Positions 25,496 to 34,588 are shown, counted from the first letter of the stretch. The stretch: DNA of 64,000 nt from Lysobacteraceae bacterium (GCA_004143945.1 SEHB01000008.1:62001-126000); one strand, 5' to 3'. Notes: a model not told the origin generated them from the sequence alone. Program-made: numbers and translations.

Positions 25496-26569
25496 TCACG
25501 GCGTGCCGTCGAATCCGTCGATGAAGACCACGTCGACGACCTCGGGTTCGAGGCGGATCACGTACGACTGCATCGCGGAGGGACCGAACGCCCAGCCGAC
25601 CAGCGTATTGCCGTCGGCCGAGATGCCCGTGAGGCCGCCGCTCATGTCCCAGCCCGCGGGGATCTCGATCGCGTGCTCGGCGAGGAAGTCGGAGAGCTTC
25701 ACGCTGCCGATGCCCTTGCGCCAGACCATCGGCGCGCGCGGCGGCACGTCGAAGAAGCCGGTGCTGCCGACCACGATATTGCCGTCGGCGCTGACGCCGA
25801 ACGCGAACGGCATGCCGGGCACGAGCTGCACGCCTTCGCCGGCGCTCCAGCGCCAGGCGCCCGATTCCTCCGGCGAAATGTAGTAGCTCGAGCCGACCAC
25901 GAACGCTCCGTCGGCACTGATGGCGCTCGCTTCGCCGACCGCGATGCCGTTGGCGTCCTGCACGTCCATCGGCACGCCGTCGATCCAGATCACGGCGGTG
26001 CGACCCCCGTCGTCCTGGTCGTTCCAGCCCGCGATGACGCGCCCATCCGCGCTGATCGCGTTCGCGCGCGAGTAGTTCGCGGGGCGGTTGACCGGCAGCG
26101 CGGTCATGCCCGCTGCGGCGGTCCACTGGTAGGCGATCGCGTCGCCCGCGAAGTCGTCCTCGAACGAGAGGCCGACCACGGTGTTGCCGTCGGATACGCC
26201 GTAGCCGGTCGCGTTGGTGTGCAGGGTTTGCGTCAGCAGCACCGGGTCGGCGCTGACCGGCGCGTAGGCGCCGAGGTCGCGCCCACCCTCGATCGTACCG
26301 CCATCCTCGGGGACGGATCCCGCGATCGTGCCCGCGTCGTTGATGCCCTGCGCGGAGTTGAGTGCGGTGAGCAGGTCTTCCGCGCCGGTCGCCGCGGTCC
26401 AGCGGAACGCCGCGGTGTAGGGGATCGAGCCGACCGCGTACTCGCCGTTCGGCGAAACGCCCGTCAGCTGCACGTTCGGCGTCTCGATCGGGATGAACAG
26501 CCCCGCGGCCTCGGCGGACGCGAGCGGGAACAGCGTGGAAACGGCAACGCAGAGCATCAGGCGACGCAT
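25496..26569 (-). CDS. secreted HAF-repeat protein
   Basis: A 357-residue protein with signal peptide (RRLMLCVAVSTLFPLASAEAA). The body has repeats of the HAF type: GVSPNGEYAVGS..AFRW, GINDAGTIAGS, AISADGRVIAGW, AISADGAFVVGS, GVSADGNIVVGS and GISADGNTLVGWAFG, alternating with aromatic strand ends (AFRW, AYQW, AWRW). This predicts a beta-propeller. It ends VVDVVFIDGFDGTP, the shared signature with three trailing residues. The role is unknown but extracellular. The upstream region to 26896 is non-coding. Confidence 0.87.
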   Translation of the reverse strand: MRRLMLCVAVSTLFPLASAEAAGLFIPIETPNVQLTGVSPNGEYAVGSIPYTAAFRWTAATGAEDLLTALNSAQGINDAGTIAGSVPEDGGTIEGGRDLGAYAPVSADPVLLTQTLHTNATGYGVSDGNTVVGLSFEDDFAGDAIAYQWTAAAGMTALPVNRPANYSRANAISADGRVIAGWNDQDDGGRTAVIWIDGVPMDVQDANGIAVGEASAISADGAFVVGSSYYISPEESGAWRWSAGEGVQLVPGMPFAFGVSADGNIVVGSTGFFDVPPRAPMVWRKGIGSVKLSDFLAEHAIEIPAGWDMSGGLTGISADGNTLVGWAFGPSAMQSYVIRLEPEVVDVVFIDGFDGTP

Positions 26570-26896
26570 GGAAAACCCCCGGCAGCAAGACGATGGACAC
26601 CCGTGGCCGCAGCGACGGCGCGCAGGTGCCGCAAGCGTGGTGCATCGGCCGCGCGCGCGGGCTCGCGCAGCGATCGCGGCGCATTCGCGCTGCATTCGCG
26701 CGCGCTGCAGGTGATTGATCCGCAAGGGCATGTGCCGGAGTGATCGAAATGGTATGCGCGTGCGTCGCGGACAGGCACGCGCGCCTGCAGGCGCGCCTCG
26801 AATGGGGCGCAGGCAGACGCTCGGCGACCCGCGGATTCGAATCTGTCGTCGAAGATCGCATCGCCGCACGAAGCATCTCGCCGCGGTTGCGCAGGT
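26570..26896. other. non-coding gap with one palindrome
   Basis: No credible gene on either strand. GCGCGCC (26779-26785), TGCA and GGCGCGC (26790-26796) form a perfect palindrome that could end the leftward M23/pyrC/yidD transcript. The promoter of the HAF gene should lie in 26570-26700; no clear boxes are seen. Confidence 0.4.
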
Positions 26897-27742
26897 TCAG
26901 TCGCGGGCGAGCAGCAGCAGCGGATCGAGCCGCGTGTCGAACCAGTTGAGGCCCCAGTGCAGGTGCGGGCCGCTCGCGCGCCCGGTCTTGCCGACCGCGC
27001 CGATGACCTCGCCCTGTTCGACGCGATCGCCGGCCTTCACGTCGATGCGCAAGAGGTGCAGGAAGTTCGAGCTGACGCCGTGCCCGTGGTCGATCAGCAG
27101 CGTGCCACCGGTGAGGTAGAGGTCGGCGTCGACGAAGGTGACGATGCCGCCGGCCGGCGCCTTGACCGGCGTGCCTTCGGGGGCCGCGATGTCCATGCCC
27201 GAATGCGGCGACTTCGGTACGTCGTGGCCGTCGACGACATACACGCGCTGGTTGCCGAAGCGGCCGCTGATGCGCCCCTGCAGCGGCCACGTGAAGCGCG
27301 CGAGGAAGTCGCTGCGCGCGTCGTCGCGCGCGCGCGCGGCCACCACCCGTGCCTGTTCGCGCCTGATCCGCTCCGCGACCTCCGGCGGAGGCTCGACCGT
27401 CTTCGGCGGCACGCCGACGACGCGTTCGGTCGGCCACTCGCGCGCGACCACCTCGATCGCGATGCGCTCGGGCGTGCCGTCGGCATGCCGCACGTCGACC
27501 TCGGCCGGGCCACGCGCGTCGCGGCCGATGCCGAACACGACCTCGCCGCGTGCGGTGACGCGCAGGTCGCGGCCGCCGAACGTCACGCGACTGCCGGGTT
27601 CGACATGCGCGACGACGAGGCTGCCCTGCGGCACCGCGCGCGGCCAGGCGGGGACCGATGGCGCGGGTGCGGCGATCGCGGATGCGGCAAGCAGGAGTGC
27701 AGCGGCGAGGACGGGCGCGAGGCGCGGGCGCCGCGTCGTCAT
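26897..27742 (-). CDS. M23 family metallopeptidase
   Basis: A 281-residue exported peptidase: signal peptide (APVLAAALLLAASAIAAPA), then a beta-rich N-terminal region and the LytM/M23 domain from about residue 150. The zinc ligands are visible: HSGMD (His180, Asp184) and HLH (260-262, in SGPHLHWGLNWF). All active-site residues are present, so it probably cleaves peptidoglycan cross-bridges or stem peptides in the periplasm. Its ATG overlaps the stop of pyrC (27739-27742), so it is coupled to a pyrimidine gene, an arrangement also known in Xanthomonas relatives. Confidence 0.93.
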   Translation of the reverse strand: MTTRRPRLAPVLAAALLLAASAIAAPAPSVPAWPRAVPQGSLVVAHVEPGSRVTFGGRDLRVTARGEVVFGIGRDARGPAEVDVRHADGTPERIAIEVVAREWPTERVVGVPPKTVEPPPEVAERIRREQARVVAARARDDARSDFLARFTWPLQGRISGRFGNQRVYVVDGHDVPKSPHSGMDIAAPEGTPVKAPAGGIVTFVDADLYLTGGTLLIDHGHGVSSNFLHLLRIDVKAGDRVEQGEVIGAVGKTGRASGPHLHWGLNWFDTRLDPLLLLARD

Positions 27743-29073
27743 CGCGCGAACTCGAGCCGCTGGCCGCGCACGCCGTCGTCGATCGTGCCGTCGCGGTAAG
27801 CGAGCTCGCCGTTGACGAACGTGGCCGCGATCGTCGATCGGAACGTGTAGCCGTCGAACGGCGTCCAGCCGCATTTCGACAGCACCTCGGATGCGCGCGC
27901 AACGTGCGGCGTGTGCGGATCGACGAGCACGAGGTCGGCGTGGTAACCCTCGCGCAGGAATCCGCGCTCGCGCACGTCGAACAGCGTCGCCGGCGCGTGC
28001 ATGGCGGCCTCGACCACGCGCTCCAGCCGCAACTCGCCGTCGAACACGCGTTCGAGCGCGCACTGCAGCGCGTACTGCACGAGCGGCAGGCCCGAGGGCG
28101 CGCGCGTGTACGGCTGCGCCTTCTCCTCGGCGAGGTGCGGGGCGTGGTCGGTCGCGAGCACGTCGAGGCGGCCTTCGGCGAGCGCGCGCGTGATCGCGAC
28201 GCGATCGGCCTCGGTCTTGATCGCGGGATTGCACTTGATCAGGTGGCCGAGGCGTTCGTAGTCGGCATCGTTGAAGTGCAGGAAATGCACGCAGGTCTCG
28301 GCCGTGATGCGCTTGCCCGCGAGCGGGCCCGGTTCGAACAGCTCGCATTCGTCGGCGGTGGAGACGTGCAGCACGTGCAGGCGCGTGCCATGGCGCCGCG
28401 CGAGCGAAATCGCGAGCTGCGTCGACTTGATGCAGGCTTCGCGCGAGCGGATCAGCGGGTGCTGCGCTGCCGGGATGTCGTCGCCCCAGCGCGCACGCGC
28501 GGCCTCCTCGGCGGCGAGGATCATCGGCGTGTCTTCGCAGTGCGTGATGATCGGCACCGGCGTGTCGCGGAAGATCGCATCGAGCGTCGCCGGATCGTCG
28601 ACCAGCATGTTGCCGGTCGACGCGCCCATGAACACCTTGATGCCGGGCGCCGCCTTCGGGTCGAGCGTGCGGATCGCCTCGAGGTTGTCGTTCGTCGCGC
28701 CGAGGTAGAACGCGTAATTGACGCGCGACACTTCCGCGGCGCGCGCGTACTTCGCCTCGAGCGCGGCATGATCGGTCGCGGGCGGCTTCGTGTTCGGCAT
28801 CTCCATGAAGCTCGTGATGCCGCCCGCGAGGCAGGCGCGCGATTCGCTCTCGATGTCGGCCTTGTGCGTGAGGCCGGGTTCGCGGAAGTGCACCTGGTCG
28901 TCGATCATGCCGGGCAGCAGCCACAGCCCGGAGGCGTCGAACTCGCGTTCGCCATCGCGCGCCTGCAGTGCTTCGCCGATCTCGACGATGCGGCCATCGC
29001 GGACGCGCAGGTCCGCGCTGCGGCGCCGTCCCTCGTTGACGAGTTCGGCGTGCGTGATCAGCCAGTCAGTCAT
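27739..29073 (-). CDS. pyrC: dihydroorotase
   Basis: A 444-residue amidohydrolase of de novo pyrimidine synthesis (carbamoyl-aspartate to dihydroorotate). Typical stretches are LLPGMIDDQVHFREPGLTHK, FMEMPNTKPPATD, KVFMGASTGNMLV (the Lys region), PIITHCEDTP, LHVLHVST and LATDHAPH. In the first metal motif the usual D-x-H-x-H reads DDQVH, with Gln in place of the first His; this variant is typical of this long DHOase subgroup. ATG 29073 has GAAGAAG upstream and overlaps the end of yidD by 8 bases. Confidence 0.95.
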   Translation of the reverse strand: MTDWLITHAELVNEGRRRSADLRVRDGRIVEIGEALQARDGEREFDASGLWLLPGMIDDQVHFREPGLTHKADIESESRACLAGGITSFMEMPNTKPPATDHAALEAKYARAAEVSRVNYAFYLGATNDNLEAIRTLDPKAAPGIKVFMGASTGNMLVDDPATLDAIFRDTPVPIITHCEDTPMILAAEEAARARWGDDIPAAQHPLIRSREACIKSTQLAISLARRHGTRLHVLHVSTADECELFEPGPLAGKRITAETCVHFLHFNDADYERLGHLIKCNPAIKTEADRVAITRALAEGRLDVLATDHAPHLAEEKAQPYTRAPSGLPLVQYALQCALERVFDGELRLERVVEAAMHAPATLFDVRERGFLREGYHADLVLVDPHTPHVARASEVLSKCGWTPFDGYTFRSTIAATFVNGELAYRDGTIDDGVRGQRLEFAR

Positions 29074-29335
29074 CGGCGTCTTCTTCGGAGTGGGGGTGGC
29101 AGCGTTGCGGACGCAGGCTGAATTGGAACGGTACCGGATCGAGTCCGCCCGCGCACAGCGGCTGGCAACGCAGGATGCGCCAGAACCCGAGCCAGCTCCC
29201 GCGCGCGCCGCCGAACCGCGCGATCGCGATGCGCGCATACTCCGAGCAGCTCGGATGGAAACGGCAGCGGTTGCCCAGCAACGGGCTCAGCATGCGCTGG
29301 TAACAATGGATCAGGAAGATCAGCGGACTGGCCAT
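29066..29335 (-). CDS. yidD: membrane protein insertion efficiency factor YidD
   Basis: An 89-residue protein with the YidD signature LIHCYQRMLSPLLGNRCRFH followed by PSCSEYA, an amphipathic helix and further Cys (RCQPLCAGG). It assists YidC-dependent insertion of inner membrane proteins. It usually sits in rpmH-rnpA-yidD-yidC. Here it heads a leftward unit with pyrC and an M23 peptidase and overlaps pyrC. Divergent from dksA. Confidence 0.95.
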   Translation of the reverse strand: MASPLIFLIHCYQRMLSPLLGNRCRFHPSCSEYARIAIARFGGARGSWLGFWRILRCQPLCAGGLDPVPFQFSLRPQRCHPHSEEDADD

Positions 29336-29390
29336 CGTGCGGTCGCGGCGACCGCGTGCAAGCGCGCGCCACGACGAGGCTTTTCGGCGG

Positions 29391-29419
29391 TTGCCGGGGT
29401 TCGGGACTTAGGCTATAAC
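29391..29419 (+). promoter_or_regulatory. sigma-70 promoter of dksA
   Basis: TTGCCG (29391-29396), a 17-base spacer and TATAAC (29414-29419). The predicted transcription start is near 29426, leaving a short leader before the dksA start. Confidence 0.7.
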
Positions 29420-29452
29420 ACGCGACCGCCGCGTCACAAGATGGATTTCGGA

Positions 29453-30367
29453 ATGGCGAAGAGCAAACCGGTTGCAGCCACTCGCGCGAAGGCGTCGAAG
29501 GCGCCAGCGCGCCCCGCCGCAGTCAGCGCGCGCAAGGCGACGTCGAAATCCGCTGCGTCGGCGAAGCCGGCGAAGAAGCCGGTCGCGCCGAAGAAGGCCG
29601 CGGCGAAGGCCACGCGTCCTGCACCCGTGAAGAAGGCCGCGCCTGCGAAGAAGCCGGCCGCGAAGCCCGTGCCTGCGAAGAAGGCCGTGCCGGTGAAGAA
29701 GCCGGCACCGGCGAAGAAGGCGGCGCCCGCGAAGGCCGCAGCCGCGAAGAAGCCGGCGCCCGTGAAGGCGGCGCCGCAGAAGACACCGGCGCCGAGCGCG
29801 GCGCCATCGGCAAGAAGTGCACCATCAGTCGGGAATTCAGTGACCACGAGCAAGCCGCAAACCACCGCCAGGGCCGAGAAATCGTCCCGGACGCCCCCCG
29901 CGATCGAAGCGGGCGTGACGATGCAGGATGGCCGCTACGCGCTGCCGCCGACCGTCACGATCGACCTGCCCGACGGCTACAAGCCGTTGGCGAAAGAGGA
30001 GTACATGAGCCCGCGCCAGCTCCAGTACTTCCGCAACAAGCTGTCCGGCTGGCGCGCCGACCTCGTCGAGGAAAGTCGCCAGACGATCGAGAGCCTGCGC
30101 GACGAAGTGCGTGACGTCGGCGACGAAGCCGAGCGTGCCACGCGCGAGACCGAGAACTCGCTCGAGCTGCGCACGCGCGACCGCTACCGCAAGCTCATCG
30201 CGAAGATCGACAAGGCGCTCAAGCGCATCGAGGAAGGCCGCTACGGCTTCTGCGAGGAAACCGACGAGGAGATCGGCATCGATCGCCTCGAAGCACGCCC
30301 GATCGCGACGCTGAGCCTCGACGCCCAGGAACGCTGGGAACATCGCCAGAAGCAGATGGGCGATTGA
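29453..30367 (+). CDS. dksA: RNA polymerase-binding protein DksA with H1-like N-terminal extension
   Basis: A 304-residue protein; the DksA domain is the last 150 residues. The coiled coil ([20 protein letters not shown], then [19 protein letters not shown] with an acidic tip) enters the RNA polymerase secondary channel and works with ppGpp on rRNA promoters. The zinc-finger region reads [25 protein letters not shown], keeping one of four Cys (C-T-S-A type). About 110 N-terminal residues are Lys/Ala/Pro repeats ([13 protein letters not shown]), like histone H1. ATG 29453 or 29441 could be the start. The promoter is at 29391-29419. Confidence 0.93.
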   Translation: MAKSKPVAATRAKASKAPARPAAVSARKATSKSAASAKPAKKPVAPKKAAAKATRPAPVKKAAPAKKPAAKPVPAKKAVPVKKPAPAKKAAPAKAAAAKKPAPVKAAPQKTPAPSAAPSARSAPSVGNSVTTSKPQTTARAEKSSRTPPAIEAGVTMQDGRYALPPTVTIDLPDGYKPLAKEEYMSPRQLQYFRNKLSGWRADLVEESRQTIESLRDEVRDVGDEAERATRETENSLELRTRDRYRKLIAKIDKALKRIEEGRYGFCEETDEEIGIDRLEARPIATLSLDAQERWEHRQKQMGD

Positions 30368-30370
30368 GGC

Positions 30371-30497
30371 AGGGAATAGGGAATGGGGATCAGGGAATCG
30401 AAGAAGCGGGCGGCACGCGGCACGCGCGTATCACCCCTGCGCCGGGGCCACGACGCGCCCGCTTTTCGACCATTCCCGATTCCCCATTCCCCGTTCC
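30371..30497. repeat. GGGAAT-rich long inverted repeat, copy 1
   Basis: The left arm (about 30371-30412) begins GGGAATAGGGAATGGGGA and ends AAGCGGGCG. The right arm (about 30455-30497) reads CGCCCGCTTTTCGACC and ends in ATTCCCCATTCCCCGTTCCC. The arms pair imperfectly over about 40 bases with a loop of about 45. The right arm ends directly at the glmM start codon. Related copies lie at 39349-39489 and 56668-56792. Confidence 0.8.
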
Positions 30498-30498
30498 C

Positions 30499-31857
30499 AT
30501 GAGCGCGAAGCGCTACTTCGGCACCGACGGCATTCGCGGCCGTGTCGGCGAGTGGCCGATCACGGCCGAGTTCATGTTGCGCCTCGGGCGTGCGGTGGGC
30601 AGCGTGCTCGCGGCGCGCGGCGGGCCGGTGAACGTCGTGATCGGCAAGGACACGCGCGTGTCCGGCTACATGTTCGAATCCGCGCTCGAAGCCGGACTCG
30701 TCGCGGCGGGGGCGGGCGTGAGCCTGCTGGGACCCATGCCCACGCCTGCGGTGGCCTACCTCACGCGCTCGCTGCGCGCGAGCGCGGGCATCGTGATCAG
30801 CGCATCGCACAATCCGCACCAGGACAACGGCGTCAAGTTCTTCTCGGCCGATGGCGAGAAGCTCGACGACGCGCTCGAACTCGCGTTCGAAGCCGAACTC
30901 GAGGCGCCGTTCACGACGGTCGCCTCGGAGCAGATCGGCAAGGTCGTGCGCGTGCGCGACGCCGCCGCGCGCTACGCCGAGTTCTGCAAGTCGACGGTGC
31001 CGGCCACGCTCGACCTGCGTGGCCTCACGCTGGTGCTCGACTGCGCGCATGGCGCGACCTACCAGATCGCGCCGTCGGTGTTCGCCGAACTCGGCGCGCG
31101 CGTCAGCGCGATCGGCAACCAGCCGGACGGCCTCAACATCAACCGTGACGTCGGGTCGACGCATCCGCAGGCGCTCGCGCGCGCGGTGGTCGAGGCGCGC
31201 GCAGATCTCGGCATCGCGTTCGACGGCGACGGCGACCGCGTGCAGATGGTCGATCGCGACGGTGCGCTCGTCGACGGCGACCAGATCCTCTACCTGCTCG
31301 CGAGCGATTGGCACGCGAGCGGTCGCCTGCGCGGTCCGCTGGTCGGCACGCTGATGAGCAACTTCGGCCTCGAGCGCGCGATGGGGGAGCTCGGCGTCCC
31401 GTTCCAGCGCGCCAATGTCGGCGACCGCTACGTGCTGCAGCAGCTCAAGCAGGCGGCCGGCGTTCTCGGCGGCGAAACGTCGGGCCACATCCTGACGCTC
31501 GATCGCGCGAGCACCGGCGACGCGATCGTCAGCGCGCTGCAGGTGCTCGACGTGCTCGTGCGCAGCGGGCGCCCGCTCGACGAAGCGGTCGCGGGCATGC
31601 GCAAGGTCGCGCAGACCACGGTCAACGTGCGCGTCGAGGGACGCGCCGCCGACCTCGTGGCCGATCCCGACGTGCAGCGCGTGCTGCAGGACGTGCGCGG
31701 CGAACTCGAAGGGCAGGGACGCGTCGTCCTGCGCCCGTCGGGCACCGAGCCGCTCGTGCGCGTGACGATCGAGGCCGGCGACGAGGCGCTGGTGGCGAAG
31801 CTCGCGGCGCGCCTTGCGGACGCCGTAAGATCGGTCGCCTCCCGAGCGGACGCCTGA
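30499..31857 (+). CDS. glmM: phosphoglucosamine mutase
   Basis: A 452-residue alpha-D-phosphohexomutase converting glucosamine-6-phosphate to glucosamine-1-phosphate for UDP-GlcNAc, hence for peptidoglycan and LPS. It shows [10 protein letters not shown] at the start, the phosphoserine loop [16 protein letters not shown], the Mg-binding DGDGDR, the sugar loop GETSGH and the phosphate-binding [11 protein letters not shown]. Length is normal. The ATG abuts an inverted repeat and has no evident Shine-Dalgarno sequence; the next gene starts 3 bases after its stop. Confidence 0.97.
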   Translation: MSAKRYFGTDGIRGRVGEWPITAEFMLRLGRAVGSVLAARGGPVNVVIGKDTRVSGYMFESALEAGLVAAGAGVSLLGPMPTPAVAYLTRSLRASAGIVISASHNPHQDNGVKFFSADGEKLDDALELAFEAELEAPFTTVASEQIGKVVRVRDAAARYAEFCKSTVPATLDLRGLTLVLDCAHGATYQIAPSVFAELGARVSAIGNQPDGLNINRDVGSTHPQALARAVVEARADLGIAFDGDGDRVQMVDRDGALVDGDQILYLLASDWHASGRLRGPLVGTLMSNFGLERAMGELGVPFQRANVGDRYVLQQLKQAAGVLGGETSGHILTLDRASTGDAIVSALQVLDVLVRSGRPLDEAVAGMRKVAQTTVNVRVEGRAADLVADPDVQRVLQDVRGELEGQGRVVLRPSGTEPLVRVTIEAGDEALVAKLAARLADAVRSVASRADA

Positions 31858-31860
31858 GCC

Positions 31861-32814
31861 ATGAGCACGCGCATCCCGACCCTCGACATCCGCCGCTACG
31901 ACGATCCGGCCAGCGCCGGCGATCGCGACGGGTTCGTCGCCGAACTCGGCGCGGCCTATCGCGAATGGGGATTTGCGGGGATCCGCGGGCACGGCATCCC
32001 GTCGTCGCTGATCGACGCGGCCTACGAAGCGTTTCGCGCGTTCTTCGCATTGCCCGACGAGGTCAAGCGCAGGTATCACGTCGCCGGTGGCGGGGGCGCG
32101 CGCGGCTACACGCCATTCGGGATCGAGACCGCGAAGGATTCGCGCTATCCGGACCTCAAGGAGTTCTGGCACATCGGGCGCGAGATCCCGCGCGATTCAC
32201 GCCATGCGGGCGTGATGCCGCCGAACATCTGGCCGTCCGAAGTGCCCTCGTTCCGCGAGCATGGCTACGGCCTGTACCAGGCGCTCGACGGGCTCGGTTC
32301 GCGCGTGCTCGCCGCGCTCGCCCTGCACATCGGCCTGCCCGGGGACTGGTTCGCCGACAAGACCGATTCCGGCAATTCGATCCTGCGACCGATCCACTAC
32401 CCGCCGATCACCACGCCCGACGTGCCGAACGTGCGCGCGGGCGCGCACGAGGACATCAACCTGATCACCTTGCTGGTCGGCGCGAGTGCGCAGGGCCTGG
32501 AAGTGAAATCGCGCAAGGGCGAGTGGGTGCCGTTTACGGCCGACGCCGACACCATCGTCGTCAACATCGGCGACATGCTGCAACGCCTGACCAACCACGT
32601 GTATCCGTCGACGACGCACCGCGTCGTGAATCCGCCCGGCGACGATGCGCGCAAGCCGCGCTATTCGGTGCCGTTCTTCCTGCATCCCAATCCCGATTTC
32701 CTCATCGACGTGCTGCCCTCCTGCATCGATGCAGGCCATCTGAACCGCTATCCGCAAGCGATCACCGCGCACGACTACCTGCTCGAGCGCCTGCGCGAGA
32801 TCAAGCTGGCCTGA
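31861..32814 (+). CDS. isopenicillin N synthase-like 2OG-Fe(II) oxygenase
   Basis: A 317-residue non-haem iron oxygenase. The N-terminal DIOX-N-type region (FVAELGAAYREWGFAGIRGH) is followed by the jelly-roll with iron ligands H-x-D (HEDINL, His196/Asp198) and a distal His (THRVVNPP, near 252). The 2-oxoglutarate-binding RxS is at PRYSVPFFLHPN. Bacterial relatives act on small molecules; the substrate here is unknown. It starts 3 bases after glmM, so the two are probably cotranscribed. Confidence 0.92.
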   Translation: MSTRIPTLDIRRYDDPASAGDRDGFVAELGAAYREWGFAGIRGHGIPSSLIDAAYEAFRAFFALPDEVKRRYHVAGGGGARGYTPFGIETAKDSRYPDLKEFWHIGREIPRDSRHAGVMPPNIWPSEVPSFREHGYGLYQALDGLGSRVLAALALHIGLPGDWFADKTDSGNSILRPIHYPPITTPDVPNVRAGAHEDINLITLLVGASAQGLEVKSRKGEWVPFTADADTIVVNIGDMLQRLTNHVYPSTTHRVVNPPGDDARKPRYSVPFFLHPNPDFLIDVLPSCIDAGHLNRYPQAITAHDYLLERLREIKLA

Positions 32815-32905
32815 GCGCGGGATGCGCGGCGCGCGCCGCCGCGGCTTCGCCACGCGCAGCGCGAGCGCGCAACACGGGACGACCTTGCCGCCTTTGCCGC
32901 CCGAC

Positions 32906-34588
32906 ATGACGCCTGCCTTGACCACGCATCGGCGCGCGACCGCGGTTGCCGCCGTCCTGATCGCGCTGGTCATCGCGGCCGCGTACTGGCCGGGCCTCGC
33001 AGGCGACTGGGGCCGCGACGATTACTTCCAGCTCGCATTCGCGCGCCTGCTCGATTCTCCGTGGCCGCTGTTCGTGCGCGACCACTTCCCGGTGCCGGGG
33101 TCGGTGTTCCGTCCACTCGGCGTCGCGTCGATGTGGCTCGGCGCCGCGCTGTTCGGCAGCGACTACACCGCGCATGCAGCGTCCGACCTCGCGCTGCACG
33201 TCGCGGTCGCGCTCGCATTGCTCGCCTGGCTCGTGCGATCGGGACTCGCGGTCGTGCCGGCGGCGCTCGCGAGCCTGCTGTTCGGACTGCATCCGCTCGC
33301 GATCGGCACCGCGCTCTGGTGGTCGGCGCGCTTCGACCTGCTCGCGACGCTGTTCGGCCTGCTCGCGCTGTGGGCGGCGACCCGCCATCGCGAATGCCCG
33401 CGCACGCTCATGCTCGCGTGCACGGTGGCCGCGTCGCTCGCGGCGCTGCTCTCGAAGGAGACCGGCGTCGCGGTGGTCGCTGCGGTCATCGTGCTGTGGT
33501 CGCAGCGCACAGCGTCCGTGCGCGCGTGGCGCGCGACGGGCGTTCGCGGCGTCGCATGGCTGATCGCGTGCGTCCTCGCGTGGTTCGCGTGGCGCGCGGC
33601 CGTGCTCGGCACGGCAACGACGGGACTCACCGGTTCCACCGCGCTCGCGACGACGTTCGTGCACGGAACACTCGAAGGGCTCCGCAACGCGGCCGGCTTC
33701 TTCTCCTACTGGCCCCGGCTTGCGCTGCCGACGCGCCTCGCCTCGCTCGCGGGCGTTCTCGTGCTCGCCTTCGCCATCTTGATGCGCGTGCGCGCGGGCG
33801 GCCCTGCGCGACGCGACACCGGCTGGATCGCGTGCGCGTCCTGCCTCGTGCTGGTGCCGATGCTGCTGCAGGCGCCGGTCGCCGCGCTGAACGCGGCGCC
33901 GCTGTCGGCGTCGGAGTCCGCGGTGCAGTCGGCGATGCAGTCGCGCCTGTACTACCTCGGCCTGGTCGGCCTCGCCGCCCTCGGCGGCGCCTTGCTCGAC
34001 TGGATCTGGCGCGCGCGGGCGAACCATGCACGCGTGCTCGCGCTCGGCGCGGCGGTGCCGCTGCTCGCGGCCTGGGCGGTCGCATCGCACGTGCAGGCCG
34101 ATTCGTTCGCGCGCAGGAGCGTGGAGATCGCGCGCGTCGCGCACGCGGCGAGCGAGCGTGTCGCGGCGCTCGACCTGCGCTCGGAACATTGCCACGTGAT
34201 CGTGCACGGTCTCGGCCAGCCGCCCGAGTGGGGCGGCTACGTGTCGGTCGATTCGGTGCTGAAGGCGCTCGCGCCAGAACCGGGGCGCATCGCGCATTGC
34301 TGGTTCCATGGCGGGCAGCCCACCTGGTTCCATCTGCTCGCCGCACCCGTCGACGATCGTGATGCGAAACCCTTCGAGCCGCTCACGCTCGATGGCGTGC
34401 GGCTGCCATGGCGCGAAGTCGGCGGCGTCGTGATCGCCTATCTCGACGCGCGCCAGCCGATCGACGATGCCATGCTGCAACAGATGCGCGTGCTGCGCCT
34501 CGACGATGCGCGCGTCGTGGAGCCGGCGCCGACGCCCGTCGCGGGCGATGCGCCAGCGCCTGCGCGTGGCGAGGTGCCGCGACGCTGA
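32906..34588 (+). CDS. polytopic membrane protein, GT-C glycosyltransferase-like
   Basis: A 560-residue inner membrane protein with about ten hydrophobic segments in the first 400 residues and a soluble C-terminal part. WGRDDYFQLAFARLL after the first helix resembles the acidic first-loop motif of GT-C (PMT/ArnT-like) enzymes, and SLLFGLHPLAIGTALWWSAR and SKETGVAVVAAV are typical of this group. These use polyprenyl-phosphate sugars. No closer family is evident. The start at 32906 gives a short N-tail before helix 1; an upstream in-frame start would add 28 Arg-rich residues. tpiA follows with its own promoter. Confidence 0.75.
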   Translation: MTPALTTHRRATAVAAVLIALVIAAAYWPGLAGDWGRDDYFQLAFARLLDSPWPLFVRDHFPVPGSVFRPLGVASMWLGAALFGSDYTAHAASDLALHVAVALALLAWLVRSGLAVVPAALASLLFGLHPLAIGTALWWSARFDLLATLFGLLALWAATRHRECPRTLMLACTVAASLAALLSKETGVAVVAAVIVLWSQRTASVRAWRATGVRGVAWLIACVLAWFAWRAAVLGTATTGLTGSTALATTFVHGTLEGLRNAAGFFSYWPRLALPTRLASLAGVLVLAFAILMRVRAGGPARRDTGWIACASCLVLVPMLLQAPVAALNAAPLSASESAVQSAMQSRLYYLGLVGLAALGGALLDWIWRARANHARVLALGAAVPLLAAWAVASHVQADSFARRSVEIARVAHAASERVAALDLRSEHCHVIVHGLGQPPEWGGYVSVDSVLKALAPEPGRIAHCWFHGGQPTWFHLLAAPVDDRDAKPFEPLTLDGVRLPWREVGGVVIAYLDARQPIDDAMLQQMRVLRLDDARVVEPAPTPVAGDAPAPARGEVPRR

